DNA of 64,000 nt from Pediococcus cellicola (lineage in GTDB: Bacteria; Bacillota; Bacilli; Lactobacillales; Lactobacillaceae). The DNA lies in assembly GCF_001438655.1 (NCBI RefSeq), contig NZ_JQBR01000006.1, positions 61,115 through 125,114 on the forward strand. Reading direction: 5' to 3'. The position numbers and the translations under genes are program-made. This document shows, piece after piece, positions 1 to 9,134 of the stretch (the first letter of the stretch is position 1; every line of letters begins with the position of its first letter). Below the pieces are notes generated by a model. The model did no database searches, was not told the DNA's origin, and saw only the letters and a list, made by a program, of their open reading frames with translations.

Positions 1-1
1 T

Positions 2-496
2 GCGGATATGCGGAGACCAACCGTTCATCGAACGTTTAATTTACTGAATGCTAGTGGGTTATCAAGCTATTTGGCAGGTAACGCAGTCTATGAAGAAATT
101 GTCCAATCGACTGATGTGCCTAACCTCAGTGTCATTACCAGTGGTCCCGTGCCACCAAACCCGGCAGAATTACTGAACTCGCAACGATTAGATACGTTGA
201 TTCAACGTTTACAAAGTGAGTTTGAGATGATTATTGTCGATGCGCCACCTGTTAATACCGTGACGGATGCCCAGGTTTTGGCTGCTAAAGTAGATGGTGT
301 CGTTTTAATTGTGCCTCAAGCTATTGCGGAAAAAGGTAGTGTGATTCATGCCGTTGAGCAACTTAAGAAAGTGCAAGCAAAAATCTTAGGTACTGTTATG
401 AATCGTTTTAAGGCATCAAAAACACCTGGCTATTACGGTGGTTATTATGGTGGTAACTACGGTGGTTATTACGGAGTAGATGACAAGCATGATTGA
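2..496 (+). CDS. CpsD/Wze-type tyrosine-protein kinase, C-terminal part (5' end outside window)
   Basis: Cytoplasmic BY-kinase that works with a Wzz/CpsC-like membrane activator to control EPS chain length and export. The reading frame is open to the window edge and starts mid-gene at A-D-M-R-R-P, which matches the Walker A' motif of the family, so the Walker A loop lies upstream of base 1. Walker B is visible as IIVDAPP near residue 78. The C-terminus is the usual tyrosine cluster, YYGGYYGG followed by NYGGYYG, seven tyrosines that serve as autophosphorylation sites in this family. The stop overlaps the next gene, a CpsB-type phosphatase expected to dephosphorylate this tail. Partial only because of the window edge; identity is secure. 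Confidence 0.93.
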   Translation, partial: ADMRRPTVHRTFNLLNASGLSSYLAGNAVYEEIVQSTDVPNLSVITSGPVPPNPAELLNSQRLDTLIQRLQSEFEMIIVDAPPVNTVTDAQVLAAKVDGVVLIVPQAIAEKGSVIHAVEQLKKVQAKILGTVMNRFKASKTPGYYGGYYGGNYGGYYGVDDKHD

Positions 497-1265
497 TCTT
501 CATTGTCATATTTTGCCCGGAGTTGATGACGGATCCCCTGATTTGGAAACGTCGATCGGGCTTGCAAAAGTTGCCGTAAGCCAAGGAATTACACATATGT
601 TATTAACACCTCATCATATGGACGGGGTGTATTTTAACGCTAAGAATAGTGTGATTGAAAAAACAAATGCCTTTCAGACAGCGTTAAAAGCAAATGATGT
701 ACCTTTAACTGTTTTTCCGGGTCAAGAGGTACACATCACGGGTGAGCTTTTGAAAGCTATTGAACAGGATCAAATTTTGTTTGCCGATGAGAGTAACCGA
801 TATTTGATTTTGGAATTACCACATAACGAGGTGCCTGAATACACCAGCAAGTTATTATTTAACTTGCAATCACTTGGAATTACACCGGTGCTCGTGCATC
901 CGGAACGTAATCAAGGATTTATGGCAGATCCAAGTAAGTTATATGGCTTCGTGAGTCAGGGCTGCGTGACGCAATTAACAGCTAGCAGTTATGTGGGTGT
1001 GTTTGGCGAACATGTGCAAAAGTTTACCGAACAGATTATCGACGCTGGTTTAGGTTTCGTGTTTGCCTCTGACGCGCATAATTTCAAGGGACGGAATTTC
1101 AAAATGGCACAAGCTTTTGAAAAGTTAGAAAAACAAAAGGGCGTTCGGTTTGCAGAAATTTATAAAGAAAATGCGAAAAGTATTATTAATGGGGATGATG
1201 TGATCTTGGGGGAGATTCATCATATTCACGAGAAAAAAAGAAAGAAATTTTGGGGATTGTTTTAA
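489..1265 (+). CDS. CpsB/YwqE-type PHP-family protein-tyrosine phosphatase
   Basis: Manganese-dependent tyrosine phosphatase of the polymerase-and-histidinol-phosphatase (PHP) fold, acting on the tyrosine tail of the CpsD kinase encoded just upstream. Metal-binding motifs are visible: HCHILPGVDDG at the N-terminus, TPHHMDG, LVHPERN and the C-terminal SDAHN. Length of 258 aa is normal for the family. I chose the ATG at 489 because family members begin M-I-D-x-H; an in-frame ATG at 480 is three codons upstream and cannot be excluded. The gene overlaps the cpsD stop by 8 nt, implying coupled translation. The KKRKKFW tail is basic. Confidence 0.93.
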   Translation: MIDLHCHILPGVDDGSPDLETSIGLAKVAVSQGITHMLLTPHHMDGVYFNAKNSVIEKTNAFQTALKANDVPLTVFPGQEVHITGELLKAIEQDQILFADESNRYLILELPHNEVPEYTSKLLFNLQSLGITPVLVHPERNQGFMADPSKLYGFVSQGCVTQLTASSYVGVFGEHVQKFTEQIIDAGLGFVFASDAHNFKGRNFKMAQAFEKLEKQKGVRFAEIYKENAKSIINGDDVILGEIHHIHEKKRKKFWGLF

Positions 1266-1369
1266 ATTAATTATTAGTGAACTTTAACTTGAAATAAACT
1301 GAGATTAATTCAATAACACTTCTTAATGGGTAATGGAGTTTAGTAAGTTAGAGTTCTGGAGGAATATGG

Positions 1370-3208
1370 ATGACTCGTCGGACAAAAAAAATAATTCTGA
1401 TGTTGATTGATGCTGTTTTGCTTGTATTGGCAAACGGCATTGCGTTCTATTTTGTAGATCGTTATGTGGCATTATCAGCTTTATATTTGAGTGTAACTAT
1501 CTTTGCAGAAATAATATTGTATTTAGTTATTGCCAGTGTAGATCGAGTATTTTCAAAAATTAATCGTTATACAAGCATCAAAGAAGTTACTTCAATCGTT
1601 CTTGCGGTGACTGTTGCATTTGGTATTACTTTACTTGGATTGATGTTGCTAGGTGCTAATTATAGTTTGCGTCATTTAGTGTTGACGTATCTTTTTTCGA
1701 TCATGTTCATTGCTGGTAGTAGGTTGACTTGGCGTTATTATGTGGAATATAGACTGCACAGACGAGGCTTAAAATCTAGTAAACTAATTCCTACCTTGGT
1801 AGTTGGCGCTGGTGATGGTGCAAGTATCTTGCTGAGTAGATTAGCCTATGATCAACCAAATGTAAATGTGATTGGTCTGGTTGATGATGATCCTGATAAA
1901 CAAGGAACGTGGTTGCATGGTATTAAAGTACTCGGAAAATTAAAAGATTTACCTAGTTTGATTCGAAAAAATGAAATTGAACAAGTGACAGTCGGTATTC
2001 CGTCTTTATCGCCAGCCGGTTATGAAAAAATAATGAGTGTATTGGAGAATACAAAAGTTACGGTCAATAGAATGCCAAAATTGGGTGATATTCTACTTGA
2101 TCAAAGTAATGTGGGTCATTTGGAAGATATTGATGTTGCTGATTTGCTAGAACGCCCTGAGGTTAAATTAAATATGGACCAAATTTCTGACAAAATTACT
2201 GATAAGGTGATTCTGGTGACTGGCGCAGGGGGCTCAATTGGCTCTGAAATAGTTCGACAGGTTTCGAAATTTCGTCCCAAAAGGGTATTATTGTTAGGAC
2301 ATGGGGAAAATTCAATTTATATGATTAACCGGGAGATGCGGAAACTATACCCAGATCAACACATAGATTTTGTACCATTGATTGGCGATATACAAGATCG
2401 CAAGTTGATGTTTAGCTTGATGCAGAATTATCACCCCAATATTGTATATCATGCCGCGGCGCACAAACACGTTCCTTTAATGGAATATAATCCACATGAG
2501 GCGGTTAAAAATAATGTCTTTGGAACTAAAAATGTGGCGGATGCAGCAAAAGCATCGGGTGTGACGAGTTTTGTTATGATTTCAACTGATAAAGCGGTAA
2601 ATTCATCTAGTGTCATGGGTGCAACCAAACGAATGGCAGAAATGATTGTGACGAGTGAAAACGAACCCGAAAAGACAAAGTTCTCTGTTGTGCGTTTTGG
2701 TAATGTTTTGGGAAGTCGTGGAAGCGTTGTGCCATTATTTAAGCGCCAAATCAAAGCGGGTGGACCTTTGACTTTAACTGATAGAAGAATGACAAGGTAC
2801 TTTATGACCATACCAGAAGCTAGTCGATTAGTTATTCAAGCTGGTGCTTTATCACACGGAGGAGGTCTATTCATTCTTGACATGGATAAACCAGTTAAGA
2901 TTCTTGATTTAGCGAAAAAAATTATTCGTTTGTCTGGACATACTGAAGAAGAAATTGGAATTAAAGAAGTCGGAATGCGTCCAGGTGAGAAACTTCATGA
3001 AGAGTTGGTTACAGATGCTGAAGCCACCAATAAAAAGGTTTATGACAAGATCTCATTAGGCCAAGTTACATTTTATGATACAAATAAGATTATTAAGTTT
3101 GCAAATCATCTGTTAACTTTAAGTGATCAAGAATTAGAAAAAGAAGTTATTGCTTATTCGAATCAGCATAATGGTCAGGATAAGGTTGCAGAGCAAAAGG
3201 AAGGATAG
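1370..3208 (+). CDS. Long-form membrane nucleotide-sugar 4,6-dehydratase (CapD/PglF/WbpM family)
   Basis: Likely makes a UDP-4-keto-6-deoxy-HexNAc precursor from UDP-GlcNAc at the membrane. About four transmembrane segments occupy residues 8-125, then a first Rossmann-like domain with VVGAGDG near 147, and a second catalytic SDR domain with VTGAGGSIGSE near 284. The catalytic stretch ISTDKAVNSSSVMGATKR shows methionine where short SDRs have the tyrosine of YxxxK, which is the known atypical triad of the long PglF/WbpM class. Length 612 aa is typical. A clear GGAGGA ribosome binding site lies 7 nt before the ATG. It is followed after 6 nt by a priming transferase and then by a reductase/epimerase, which suggests the dehydratase supplies the first sugar of the repeat unit. 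Confidence 0.9.
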   Translation: MTRRTKKIILMLIDAVLLVLANGIAFYFVDRYVALSALYLSVTIFAEIILYLVIASVDRVFSKINRYTSIKEVTSIVLAVTVAFGITLLGLMLLGANYSLRHLVLTYLFSIMFIAGSRLTWRYYVEYRLHRRGLKSSKLIPTLVVGAGDGASILLSRLAYDQPNVNVIGLVDDDPDKQGTWLHGIKVLGKLKDLPSLIRKNEIEQVTVGIPSLSPAGYEKIMSVLENTKVTVNRMPKLGDILLDQSNVGHLEDIDVADLLERPEVKLNMDQISDKITDKVILVTGAGGSIGSEIVRQVSKFRPKRVLLLGHGENSIYMINREMRKLYPDQHIDFVPLIGDIQDRKLMFSLMQNYHPNIVYHAAAHKHVPLMEYNPHEAVKNNVFGTKNVADAAKASGVTSFVMISTDKAVNSSSVMGATKRMAEMIVTSENEPEKTKFSVVRFGNVLGSRGSVVPLFKRQIKAGGPLTLTDRRMTRYFMTIPEASRLVIQAGALSHGGGLFILDMDKPVKILDLAKKIIRLSGHTEEEIGIKEVGMRPGEKLHEELVTDAEATNKKVYDKISLGQVTFYDTNKIIKFANHLLTLSDQELEKEVIAYSNQHNGQDKVAEQKEG

Positions 3209-3214
3209 ATTGAT

Positions 3215-3826
3215 ATGTATGAACGCTATGTAAAACGAATACTTGATTTTGTATTAGCAGTTTTTGGGTTGGTCATTCTATCACCGCTCTACTTGATAAT
3301 AATTATTGCCATTAAATTAGATTCAAGAGGGCCAGTTCTTTTTGAACAAAAACGAATGGCTCAAAATAAAAAATCATTTAAAATATATAAATTTAGAACG
3401 ATGCGTATAGATACACCGCATAACATGCCAACACATATGCTAGTACATGCAGATAGTTATATTACTACTGTGGGTAAATTTTTGAGAAAGACAAGTTTAG
3501 ATGAATTACCACAGTTACTAAATATTCTTAAAGGCGAAATGAGTGTAATTGGACCACGTCCGTGTTTAATGAATCAGAAAGATTTGATTTTGGAACGTGA
3601 TAAGTATGGTGCTAACAATGTAAAACCAGGATTAACGGGATTAGCACAAATTAGTGGGCGTGATGAGTTACCAATTCCAGTTAAAGCAAAATATGATGGT
3701 GAATATTGTCGAAATATTAGCTTTGGTAAGGATATTAGAATATTGTTTGGGACTGTTACATCTGTATTGAAACATGATGGAATTAAGGAAGGAAAAGCGA
3801 CAAACACTAACGCTAAGAGGTTGTAA
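3215..3826 (+). CDS. Priming sugar-1-phosphate transferase, short PglC-like form
   Basis: Transfers a sugar-1-phosphate from a UDP-sugar to undecaprenyl phosphate, the first step in building the EPS repeat unit. Only one N-terminal hydrophobic segment is seen (residues 11-33), followed by the bacterial sugar transferase domain: FEQKR, KFRTM, TSLDELPQLLNILKGEMSVI, GPRP and PGLTGLAQISGR. At 203 aa it is a minimal monotopic enzyme like PglC rather than a long WbaP. It sits between a HexNAc dehydratase and a reductase-like SDR, so the substrate may be a 6-deoxy-HexNAc. A second priming enzyme at 20372 is longer and only distantly similar, so the two loci probably start different polymers. Confidence 0.92.
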   Translation: MYERYVKRILDFVLAVFGLVILSPLYLIIIIAIKLDSRGPVLFEQKRMAQNKKSFKIYKFRTMRIDTPHNMPTHMLVHADSYITTVGKFLRKTSLDELPQLLNILKGEMSVIGPRPCLMNQKDLILERDKYGANNVKPGLTGLAQISGRDELPIPVKAKYDGEYCRNISFGKDIRILFGTVTSVLKHDGIKEGKATNTNAKRL

Positions 3827-3829
3827 TGA

Positions 3830-4702
3830 ATGAAAAAGGTGTTAATAACAGGTAAAAATAGTTATGTTGGTCTCAATTTTAAATCATATGCAGAAAAAAA
3901 ATACTCAACTAAAATTCAAGCAAAATGTGTTTCAGTTCGGGGAGAAAATTGGCAGAAATTAGACTTTTCAAAGTATGATACTGTGTTGCATGTTGCAGCC
4001 CTAGTTCATAAGAATGAAAGAAAGCATTCTTTGAATGAATATCAAGCAATAAATAAGGATTTGACTATAAAAATAGCAAAAATGGCTAAATCAGCTCATG
4101 TTGGCCATTTTATTTTTATGAGTACAATTGCGGTTTATGGAACTGTAGAAGACTCTAAAATAACAACATACTCTACTTTAGACCCAGTATCTAAGTATGG
4201 TAAAAGTAAATTAGAGGCAGAACAAGAGTTAAAGAGATTAGAATCAGATGATTTTGTGGTTACAATTGTTCGTCCTCCAATGATTTATGGGCCTAACTGT
4301 CCCGGAAATTATAATAATTTAAGTAGATTGGCTAGTGTATGGGGAATCTATCCTAAGTTTTCAAATCAAAGAAGCATGATATACATTGATAACTTGGCTG
4401 AATTCTTATCTCAACTTACCATTAAGAAGCTGGGAGGAATATATTTGCCTCAAAATTCAAAATATGTTAGTACTTCTGACTTAATTCAATTGATTAGACA
4501 AAATAACGGAAAAAAAACATTTTTTATTAGGGGACTCTCAAGTATCGTAAATATTATGGTAAAACATAATTCTATACTTAATAAAGTATATGGATCTTTA
4601 AAAATTGATTTTGAATTGAGCAAACAGAGTCTTAAATATAATAAAGTTAAATTTAATACGAGCATAAAAATGACAAAGATTCGAAGAACTGTAAACAAAT
4701 GA
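3830..4702 (+). CDS. NAD-dependent epimerase/dehydratase-family SDR, probable nucleotide-sugar 4-reductase or epimerase
   Basis: Extended SDR acting on a nucleotide sugar. The dinucleotide loop is an unusual LITGKNSYVG rather than GxxGxxG; the catalytic Ser lies in FMSTIAVYG and the Tyr/Lys pair in YGKSKLEAE; IVRPPMIYGP is a typical extended-SDR substrate motif. The protein is 290 aa, slightly short, and the C-terminus becomes basic and AT-rich. It follows the priming transferase by 3 nt. By comparison with loci where a 4,6-dehydratase, a priming transferase and a 4-reductase work together (for example WreV/WreU/WreQ of Rhizobium), it may reduce the 4-keto intermediate. That role is inference; epimerase activity is equally possible. 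Confidence 0.78.
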   Translation: MKKVLITGKNSYVGLNFKSYAEKKYSTKIQAKCVSVRGENWQKLDFSKYDTVLHVAALVHKNERKHSLNEYQAINKDLTIKIAKMAKSAHVGHFIFMSTIAVYGTVEDSKITTYSTLDPVSKYGKSKLEAEQELKRLESDDFVVTIVRPPMIYGPNCPGNYNNLSRLASVWGIYPKFSNQRSMIYIDNLAEFLSQLTIKKLGGIYLPQNSKYVSTSDLIQLIRQNNGKKTFFIRGLSSIVNIMVKHNSILNKVYGSLKIDFELSKQSLKYNKVKFNTSIKMTKIRRTVNK

Positions 4703-4712
4703 GGTTAGAATA

Positions 4713-5549
4713 TTGAATAACTTGCAATTTAGTATACTTTTATCAGTGTATTTCAAAGAAAAAACAAAGTATTTACAGCAAGCACTGGATAGTATTATTC
4801 AACAGTCTGTTCTACCAACGGAAATCGTTCTTGTAGAAGACGGACCAATAGATGTCTCCTTAGAAAAAATAATAGTCAAATATAAAATTATCTTTTTAAA
4901 GCATAAAATAGATTTTCGAATTTATCGTTTTAAAAGTAATCAAGGTTTGGGTAAGGCACTTAATTATGGTGTAAAGAAATGTCGATATAATTTAATAGCT
5001 AGAATGGATACTGATGATATTTGTTCAGATTGTAGATTTGAGAAACAGATTCAATTTATGTCTACACATCCAGATATTACAGTTGTCGGATCGGATGTCT
5101 TGGAATTTTCAGATGATTCTGCAAATGTATATTACAAAAAAATGCCACAAAAAAACATCAAGGAATTTAGTAAATTAAGGAATCCGTTATGCCACCCCAG
5201 CGTTATGTTTCGCAAGAATGATATTATAAGTGTTGGTAGTTATCAACAGTGTCCAAAGTATGAAGACTATTATTTGTGGATTAAATTGTTAGTAAAGGGA
5301 TTTAAAGTGTATAATATCGGTCTTCCGTTGGTGCAAATGAGAGCAAATTCTGATCAGTATTTACGTCGAGGAGGCATTAGTTATATACAAAATACGTTGT
5401 ACTTTATTAAATTGGTTCAAAATACTGGTTATTTTGACAAACTCGATATAATTAGTTTCATGAGTAGCAGGGTAGTTACAGCAATTCTACCAAATAAAAT
5501 GTTAGCTTATTTATACAAAAAAAAATTAAGAGAAAAGATAGATGAATAA
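4713..5549 (+). CDS. Family 2 (GT-A) glycosyltransferase of EPS locus 1
   Basis: Inverting GT-A glycosyltransferase adding a sugar to the lipid-linked repeat unit on the cytoplasmic face. The nucleotide-binding start FSILLSVYFKE, the VLVEDGP segment and the metal-binding DTDD in ARMDTDDI are visible, followed by HPSVMFRK. Length 278 aa fits the family; the C-terminus is basic. The start is a TTG at 4713, supported by a GAGG ribosome binding site about 9 nt upstream and by the motif starting right after it. AT content is clearly higher than in the housekeeping genes of this window, as for all genes from here to 11285. Donor and linkage cannot be read from sequence. Confidence 0.88.
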   Translation: MNNLQFSILLSVYFKEKTKYLQQALDSIIQQSVLPTEIVLVEDGPIDVSLEKIIVKYKIIFLKHKIDFRIYRFKSNQGLGKALNYGVKKCRYNLIARMDTDDICSDCRFEKQIQFMSTHPDITVVGSDVLEFSDDSANVYYKKMPQKNIKEFSKLRNPLCHPSVMFRKNDIISVGSYQQCPKYEDYYLWIKLLVKGFKVYNIGLPLVQMRANSDQYLRRGGISYIQNTLYFIKLVQNTGYFDKLDIISFMSSRVVTAILPNKMLAYLYKKKLREKIDE

Positions 5550-5807
5550 TTAGAATGTTGATCGTAATTGCTATAAAGCCAAAATAAATTAATTATAATT
5601 GATGGAAAAATTGAGCTATGAGATGGAAAAAACTATGACAAGGGGTAATAGTTTTAAAGATAATTAGATTAAAGTTTTCATTATTTATTCTGTTAATTAA
5701 TTTGAAAAGTACCTTTGGTGCTATACCATCGAATGTTAAATGCTTGGAATTAAGAGAAAATAATAAAAAACACTAGAATTGGACGTTAAAAGGGGATTGG
5801 GGGAATT
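5550..5807. other. AT-rich intergenic gap, possible gene relic
   Basis: A 258-bp non-coding gap inside an otherwise tightly packed operon. About 40 codons just upstream of a TAG near 5775 are open in one frame and hydrophobic (KIIRLKFSLFILLINLKS), but there is no start codon or ribosome binding site. This looks like a short relic of a lost EPS gene. No terminator or promoter is convincing. Confidence 0.35.
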
Positions 5808-6899
5808 ATGACACTTATTTTTAAATTACTTACTTGGCTCAACGCTAGAGTCCCCAAAAAAAAAGACCGTATTGTTTTATATGCAAATTTGGGTTTTCGA
5901 GATAATGTGAAGGCTTTATATGACTTTATAATTAAAAAAGAAATTAATAAAAATTATCAAATAATTTGTGTTTCAAATGATTTTATGGAGCTTAGAAGGA
6001 TTCCAGGAGTTAAATACGTTGGTCTATATACCGGACTATATTACTTTTTCACATCGAAATTTTTTTTCTATTGCTTTGGTAAATATCCAATAAAACCAAA
6101 TAGAAATCAAGTTGTAGTGAATTTATGGCATGGAATTCCTTTAAAAAAAATTGGGAATATAGAGAAAGGAAATAATAAGGATTATAATTTTTTTAATTAT
6201 CTTCTTGTTAGTTCTAAAAAGTATGAACCAATAATGAGTGCAGCATTTAAAGCGAAGAATAACCAGTTGTTAAGGTACGGAAGTCCCAGAAATGATCAAT
6301 TATTCAAAGTGAATAAGCAAAACAAGTATGGTAAAAAAGTTATTTGGATGCCAACTTATCGTGACGAAAATGTTAGACGGAAAAGTTTTATTTATTCTTT
6401 TACCAAAGGTGAGTGGAAAAGCTTGAACAATTTATTGCATAAATTGAATATCATGGTGTATTTTAAACCGCATCCTTTAGAAAAACAAAAATTTGCATTC
6501 CCTGATAGTATGTCAAATATTCATGTTATTACGGACAATATATTAAGTGGCAAAAAAATTGATTTGTACAAATTAATTGGAACGATGGATGCAATGTTGA
6601 CCGACTATTCATCTGTTGCATTGGATTTTCTTCTGTTAAACCGACCAATTGGTTATATTATCGACGATTTTAATAGCTATAAAAAAGATAGAGGTTTCAT
6701 TAGTGAAGATCCTAAAAAGATGTTTATCGGCACAAAAATAGTTTCGAAAAATAGTTTAATCAACTTTTTTCAAGATGTTGCTAACGATAAAGATAATTGG
6801 ATAAAAGAACGTGTAGAGGCCAATAAAGTTTTTAATCAGTATGATAGTAAGGGGCATAATTCAGAAAAAATATTGGAAAGAGTAGGAATTAAATTTTGA
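5808..6899 (+). CDS. CDP-glycerol:glycerophosphotransferase-family (TagB/TagF-like) protein
   Basis: Member of the Glyphos_transf family, which transfers glycerol-phosphate (or another polyol phosphate) from a CDP-alcohol to a growing polymer or repeat unit. Diagnostic pieces are LWHGIPLKKIG near residue 109, KPHPLE near 221 and LTDYSSVALDFL near 265, containing the family's catalytic histidines and the DYSS motif. Length 363 aa matches single-domain members. Inside an EPS cluster it suggests that polymer 1 carries a polyol-phosphate substituent. The start ATG has a GGGGGA site 5 nt upstream; the stop overlaps the next gene by 4 nt. A CDP-glycerol synthase candidate is present at 50186. Confidence 0.88.
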   Translation: MTLIFKLLTWLNARVPKKKDRIVLYANLGFRDNVKALYDFIIKKEINKNYQIICVSNDFMELRRIPGVKYVGLYTGLYYFFTSKFFFYCFGKYPIKPNRNQVVVNLWHGIPLKKIGNIEKGNNKDYNFFNYLLVSSKKYEPIMSAAFKAKNNQLLRYGSPRNDQLFKVNKQNKYGKKVIWMPTYRDENVRRKSFIYSFTKGEWKSLNNLLHKLNIMVYFKPHPLEKQKFAFPDSMSNIHVITDNILSGKKIDLYKLIGTMDAMLTDYSSVALDFLLLNRPIGYIIDDFNSYKKDRGFISEDPKKMFIGTKIVSKNSLINFFQDVANDKDNWIKERVEANKVFNQYDSKGHNSEKILERVGIKF

Positions 6900-7993
6900 C
6901 AATACGAGTTTTACAAGTTTTAGGAAGAGAACCTGTGGGTGGTGTGGGCACGTTCATCAAAAACAATATTGATAATTCTACTAACATTGTTTTTGATGTA
7001 ATTGATTCTCCAAGTAAAAAAAGTGGCTTTAATAAGTTTATTGAGGAAAAAGGAGGTAAGGTTTTTTCTTTTCCAGCTTTGAATGCACATGAAATGTTCT
7101 CCTACTGGAAACAAACTTATGATTTTTATAAAAAAAATGCTGAGTATTATGATATTGTTCATGTGCATAGTCCTGCAGTAGTACTTCCACATATGATTTT
7201 TGCAACTTTATTCGGTATAAAAATTAGAATATATCACGCACACAATGTACGTTATAGTGATTCTTTTGTTAAGGAAATTAGAAACGCTCTGCTTGTAAAG
7301 ATTGCTCTTTTTTTTACGACAGATTTTTTGGCTTGCGGTGAATTAGCTGGACGAGTAAATTATGGGAAAAAGTTTTTCACGGTTATAAAAAATGGCATTG
7401 ATGCTAATTATTTTAAATTTGAAATAAAAACCAGAGAAAGAATGAGAAAGAAGTATAACGTTGAAAAAAAGATTGTCGTGGGATACGTGGGAACTTTATC
7501 AAAAATTAAAAATGTAACTTATATATTACAAATTGCAGAGAACATGAGGGATACCAAAATACAGTTTATGATTGTGGGAGATGGAAATGAAAGGCAAAAG
7601 ATAGTTAATTTAATAAAACAAAAAAACATTAAAAATGTACAATTAATTGGTAGAGTAGAAAATGTACAGAAATTTTATAACGCATTTGATGTTTTGATTT
7701 TACCTTCTTTAAGTGAGGGATTTCCTATGGTTGCAATTGAAGCACAAAGTAATGGACTTCCTCTAGTTGTTTCAAAAAGAATTGATTCGACCATTGATAT
7801 TTCAGGAAAAGTTGTTTTTGAAGGAATTGCAAAAAAGAATTTATATCAATGGCAAAAAAACATTGAATATTGTATTAGTAAACCGAACAATAGAATAGAA
7901 GCATATTTAAAAATTAAGCAACATGGATATGATATTTCGCAAACAAAGTATGAATTGAGTAGCTACTACGCTGCAACTATGAAAAAGAGGTAA
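6896..7993 (+). CDS. GT4-type glycosyltransferase, EpsF-like
   Basis: Retaining GT-B glycosyltransferase. Residues GREPVGGVGTFIKN form the N-terminal acceptor-side loop, HAHNVRYSD and IKNGIDANYF mark the domain junction, and SEGFPMVAIEAQSNGLP is the C-terminal EX7E region that binds the nucleotide sugar. 365 aa. Start is TTG overlapping the preceding stop (TTGA), so translation is coupled to the TagF-like gene. A protein of the same subfamily with the same motifs is encoded at 22480 in EPS locus 2, so the two loci may share one type of linkage. Confidence 0.88.
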   Translation: MTIRVLQVLGREPVGGVGTFIKNNIDNSTNIVFDVIDSPSKKSGFNKFIEEKGGKVFSFPALNAHEMFSYWKQTYDFYKKNAEYYDIVHVHSPAVVLPHMIFATLFGIKIRIYHAHNVRYSDSFVKEIRNALLVKIALFFTTDFLACGELAGRVNYGKKFFTVIKNGIDANYFKFEIKTRERMRKKYNVEKKIVVGYVGTLSKIKNVTYILQIAENMRDTKIQFMIVGDGNERQKIVNLIKQKNIKNVQLIGRVENVQKFYNAFDVLILPSLSEGFPMVAIEAQSNGLPLVVSKRIDSTIDISGKVVFEGIAKKNLYQWQKNIEYCISKPNNRIEAYLKIKQHGYDISQTKYELSSYYAATMKKR

Positions 7994-7997
7994 TGTT

Positions 7998-9098
7998 ATG
8001 ATCTTTTATGTCGGAACATTTTTCTTGATATCTATATTAACTTTGATTGCGCAATATTTTTCTCCTGAAAACCTTAGACAAATTTTACTTTTTTTAGTTT
8101 TTTTAATTTTATTATTTATTTTAGGGTTTCGGAATTATACTGTTGGAAGCGATACTCCGACGTATGTAAATTTGTATAACTCTATTGGAACTTTTCCTAT
8201 ACATTGGAGTGATTTTTTTTCCAGTCGGTTTGAAATTGGTTTTTTAAAATATTTGTCATTCTTACATTTATTTTCTACAAATTACGTAATAATGCTTTTC
8301 ACTTCAGCTTTTATATTTCTATTTTGTTGGTTTTGGTCAATAAAAAAGTTGTCAACAAACATTTTTCTAAGTTTTGCGATTTTTTTTGGATTGAGAATTT
8401 TTACGTTTGCGATGACTAATCTCCGTCAAACCCTAGCAATGGGATTGGTTCTTGTTAGCTATTTGTTGTTTGTTAAGGGAAAAAAATTTTTAGCAGTAAT
8501 TATGGTTATTATTGCAACTACTTTTCATATATCTGCTATTGTTTTTTTGCTTTATTATTTGATTAGTTCCGTAAAATTGACTGTTAAAGTTGAAATTGCT
8601 TTAGCAGTAGTGACCGTTATTGCTCTGTCGTTGTTTCAAACCATAACTGAATCGTTTTCGCAAATTTTTAGCCGATTTGAATCATATACGGAAGCGGGAA
8701 TGACGCAGGGAACTGATAAACTATCAATAGTGGTTAATATATGTATTTTAATTTTGATATTTATATTTATGCAAGTAATCAATTATTCTTATCAAAAAAA
8801 TGATAAATCATTGCAAAATTTCGACTTTGAAAATTCTTATAATATGATTATTTTTATTGGCATACTTTTTAGTATTATTTCTTTAAAATTTGTAATGATT
8901 AGTCGATTAGTTTATTATTTTTCTATGTTTTCGGTTTTTTCTCTGCCTAATGCGTTGAAGAAAATTAAAGATAAGCTTTTACAAAGCACTTTGGTTATTA
9001 TTCTTTTTTTGTTTTTTATGGCTTATGTGTTGATAATCATGTGGTTTCGCCCAGAATGGAATGTAATTATTCCGTATTCATCATCATTATTTTTGTAA
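7998..9098 (+). CDS. EpsG-family EPS polymerase (Wzy-like membrane protein)
   Basis: Polytopic membrane protein of about ten hydrophobic segments, 366 aa. The segments FRNYTVGSDTPTYVNLYN after the second helix and LRQTLAMGLVLVSY in the middle are typical of the EpsG/Wzy family, where conserved charged residues sit at the outer face. It is expected to join repeat units on the outside of the membrane. It starts 4 nt after the GT4 gene. Sequence is very AT-rich. The polymerase of locus 2 (24561) is a different type, which again points to two distinct polymers. Confidence 0.85.
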   Translation: MIFYVGTFFLISILTLIAQYFSPENLRQILLFLVFLILLFILGFRNYTVGSDTPTYVNLYNSIGTFPIHWSDFFSSRFEIGFLKYLSFLHLFSTNYVIMLFTSAFIFLFCWFWSIKKLSTNIFLSFAIFFGLRIFTFAMTNLRQTLAMGLVLVSYLLFVKGKKFLAVIMVIIATTFHISAIVFLLYYLISSVKLTVKVEIALAVVTVIALSLFQTITESFSQIFSRFESYTEAGMTQGTDKLSIVVNICILILIFIFMQVINYSYQKNDKSLQNFDFENSYNMIIFIGILFSIISLKFVMISRLVYYFSMFSVFSLPNALKKIKDKLLQSTLVIILFLFFMAYVLIIMWFRPEWNVIIPYSSSLFL

Positions 9099-9134
9099 GT
9101 GATTTCAAATAAATAAATTTGAGTGAGGTAAATT

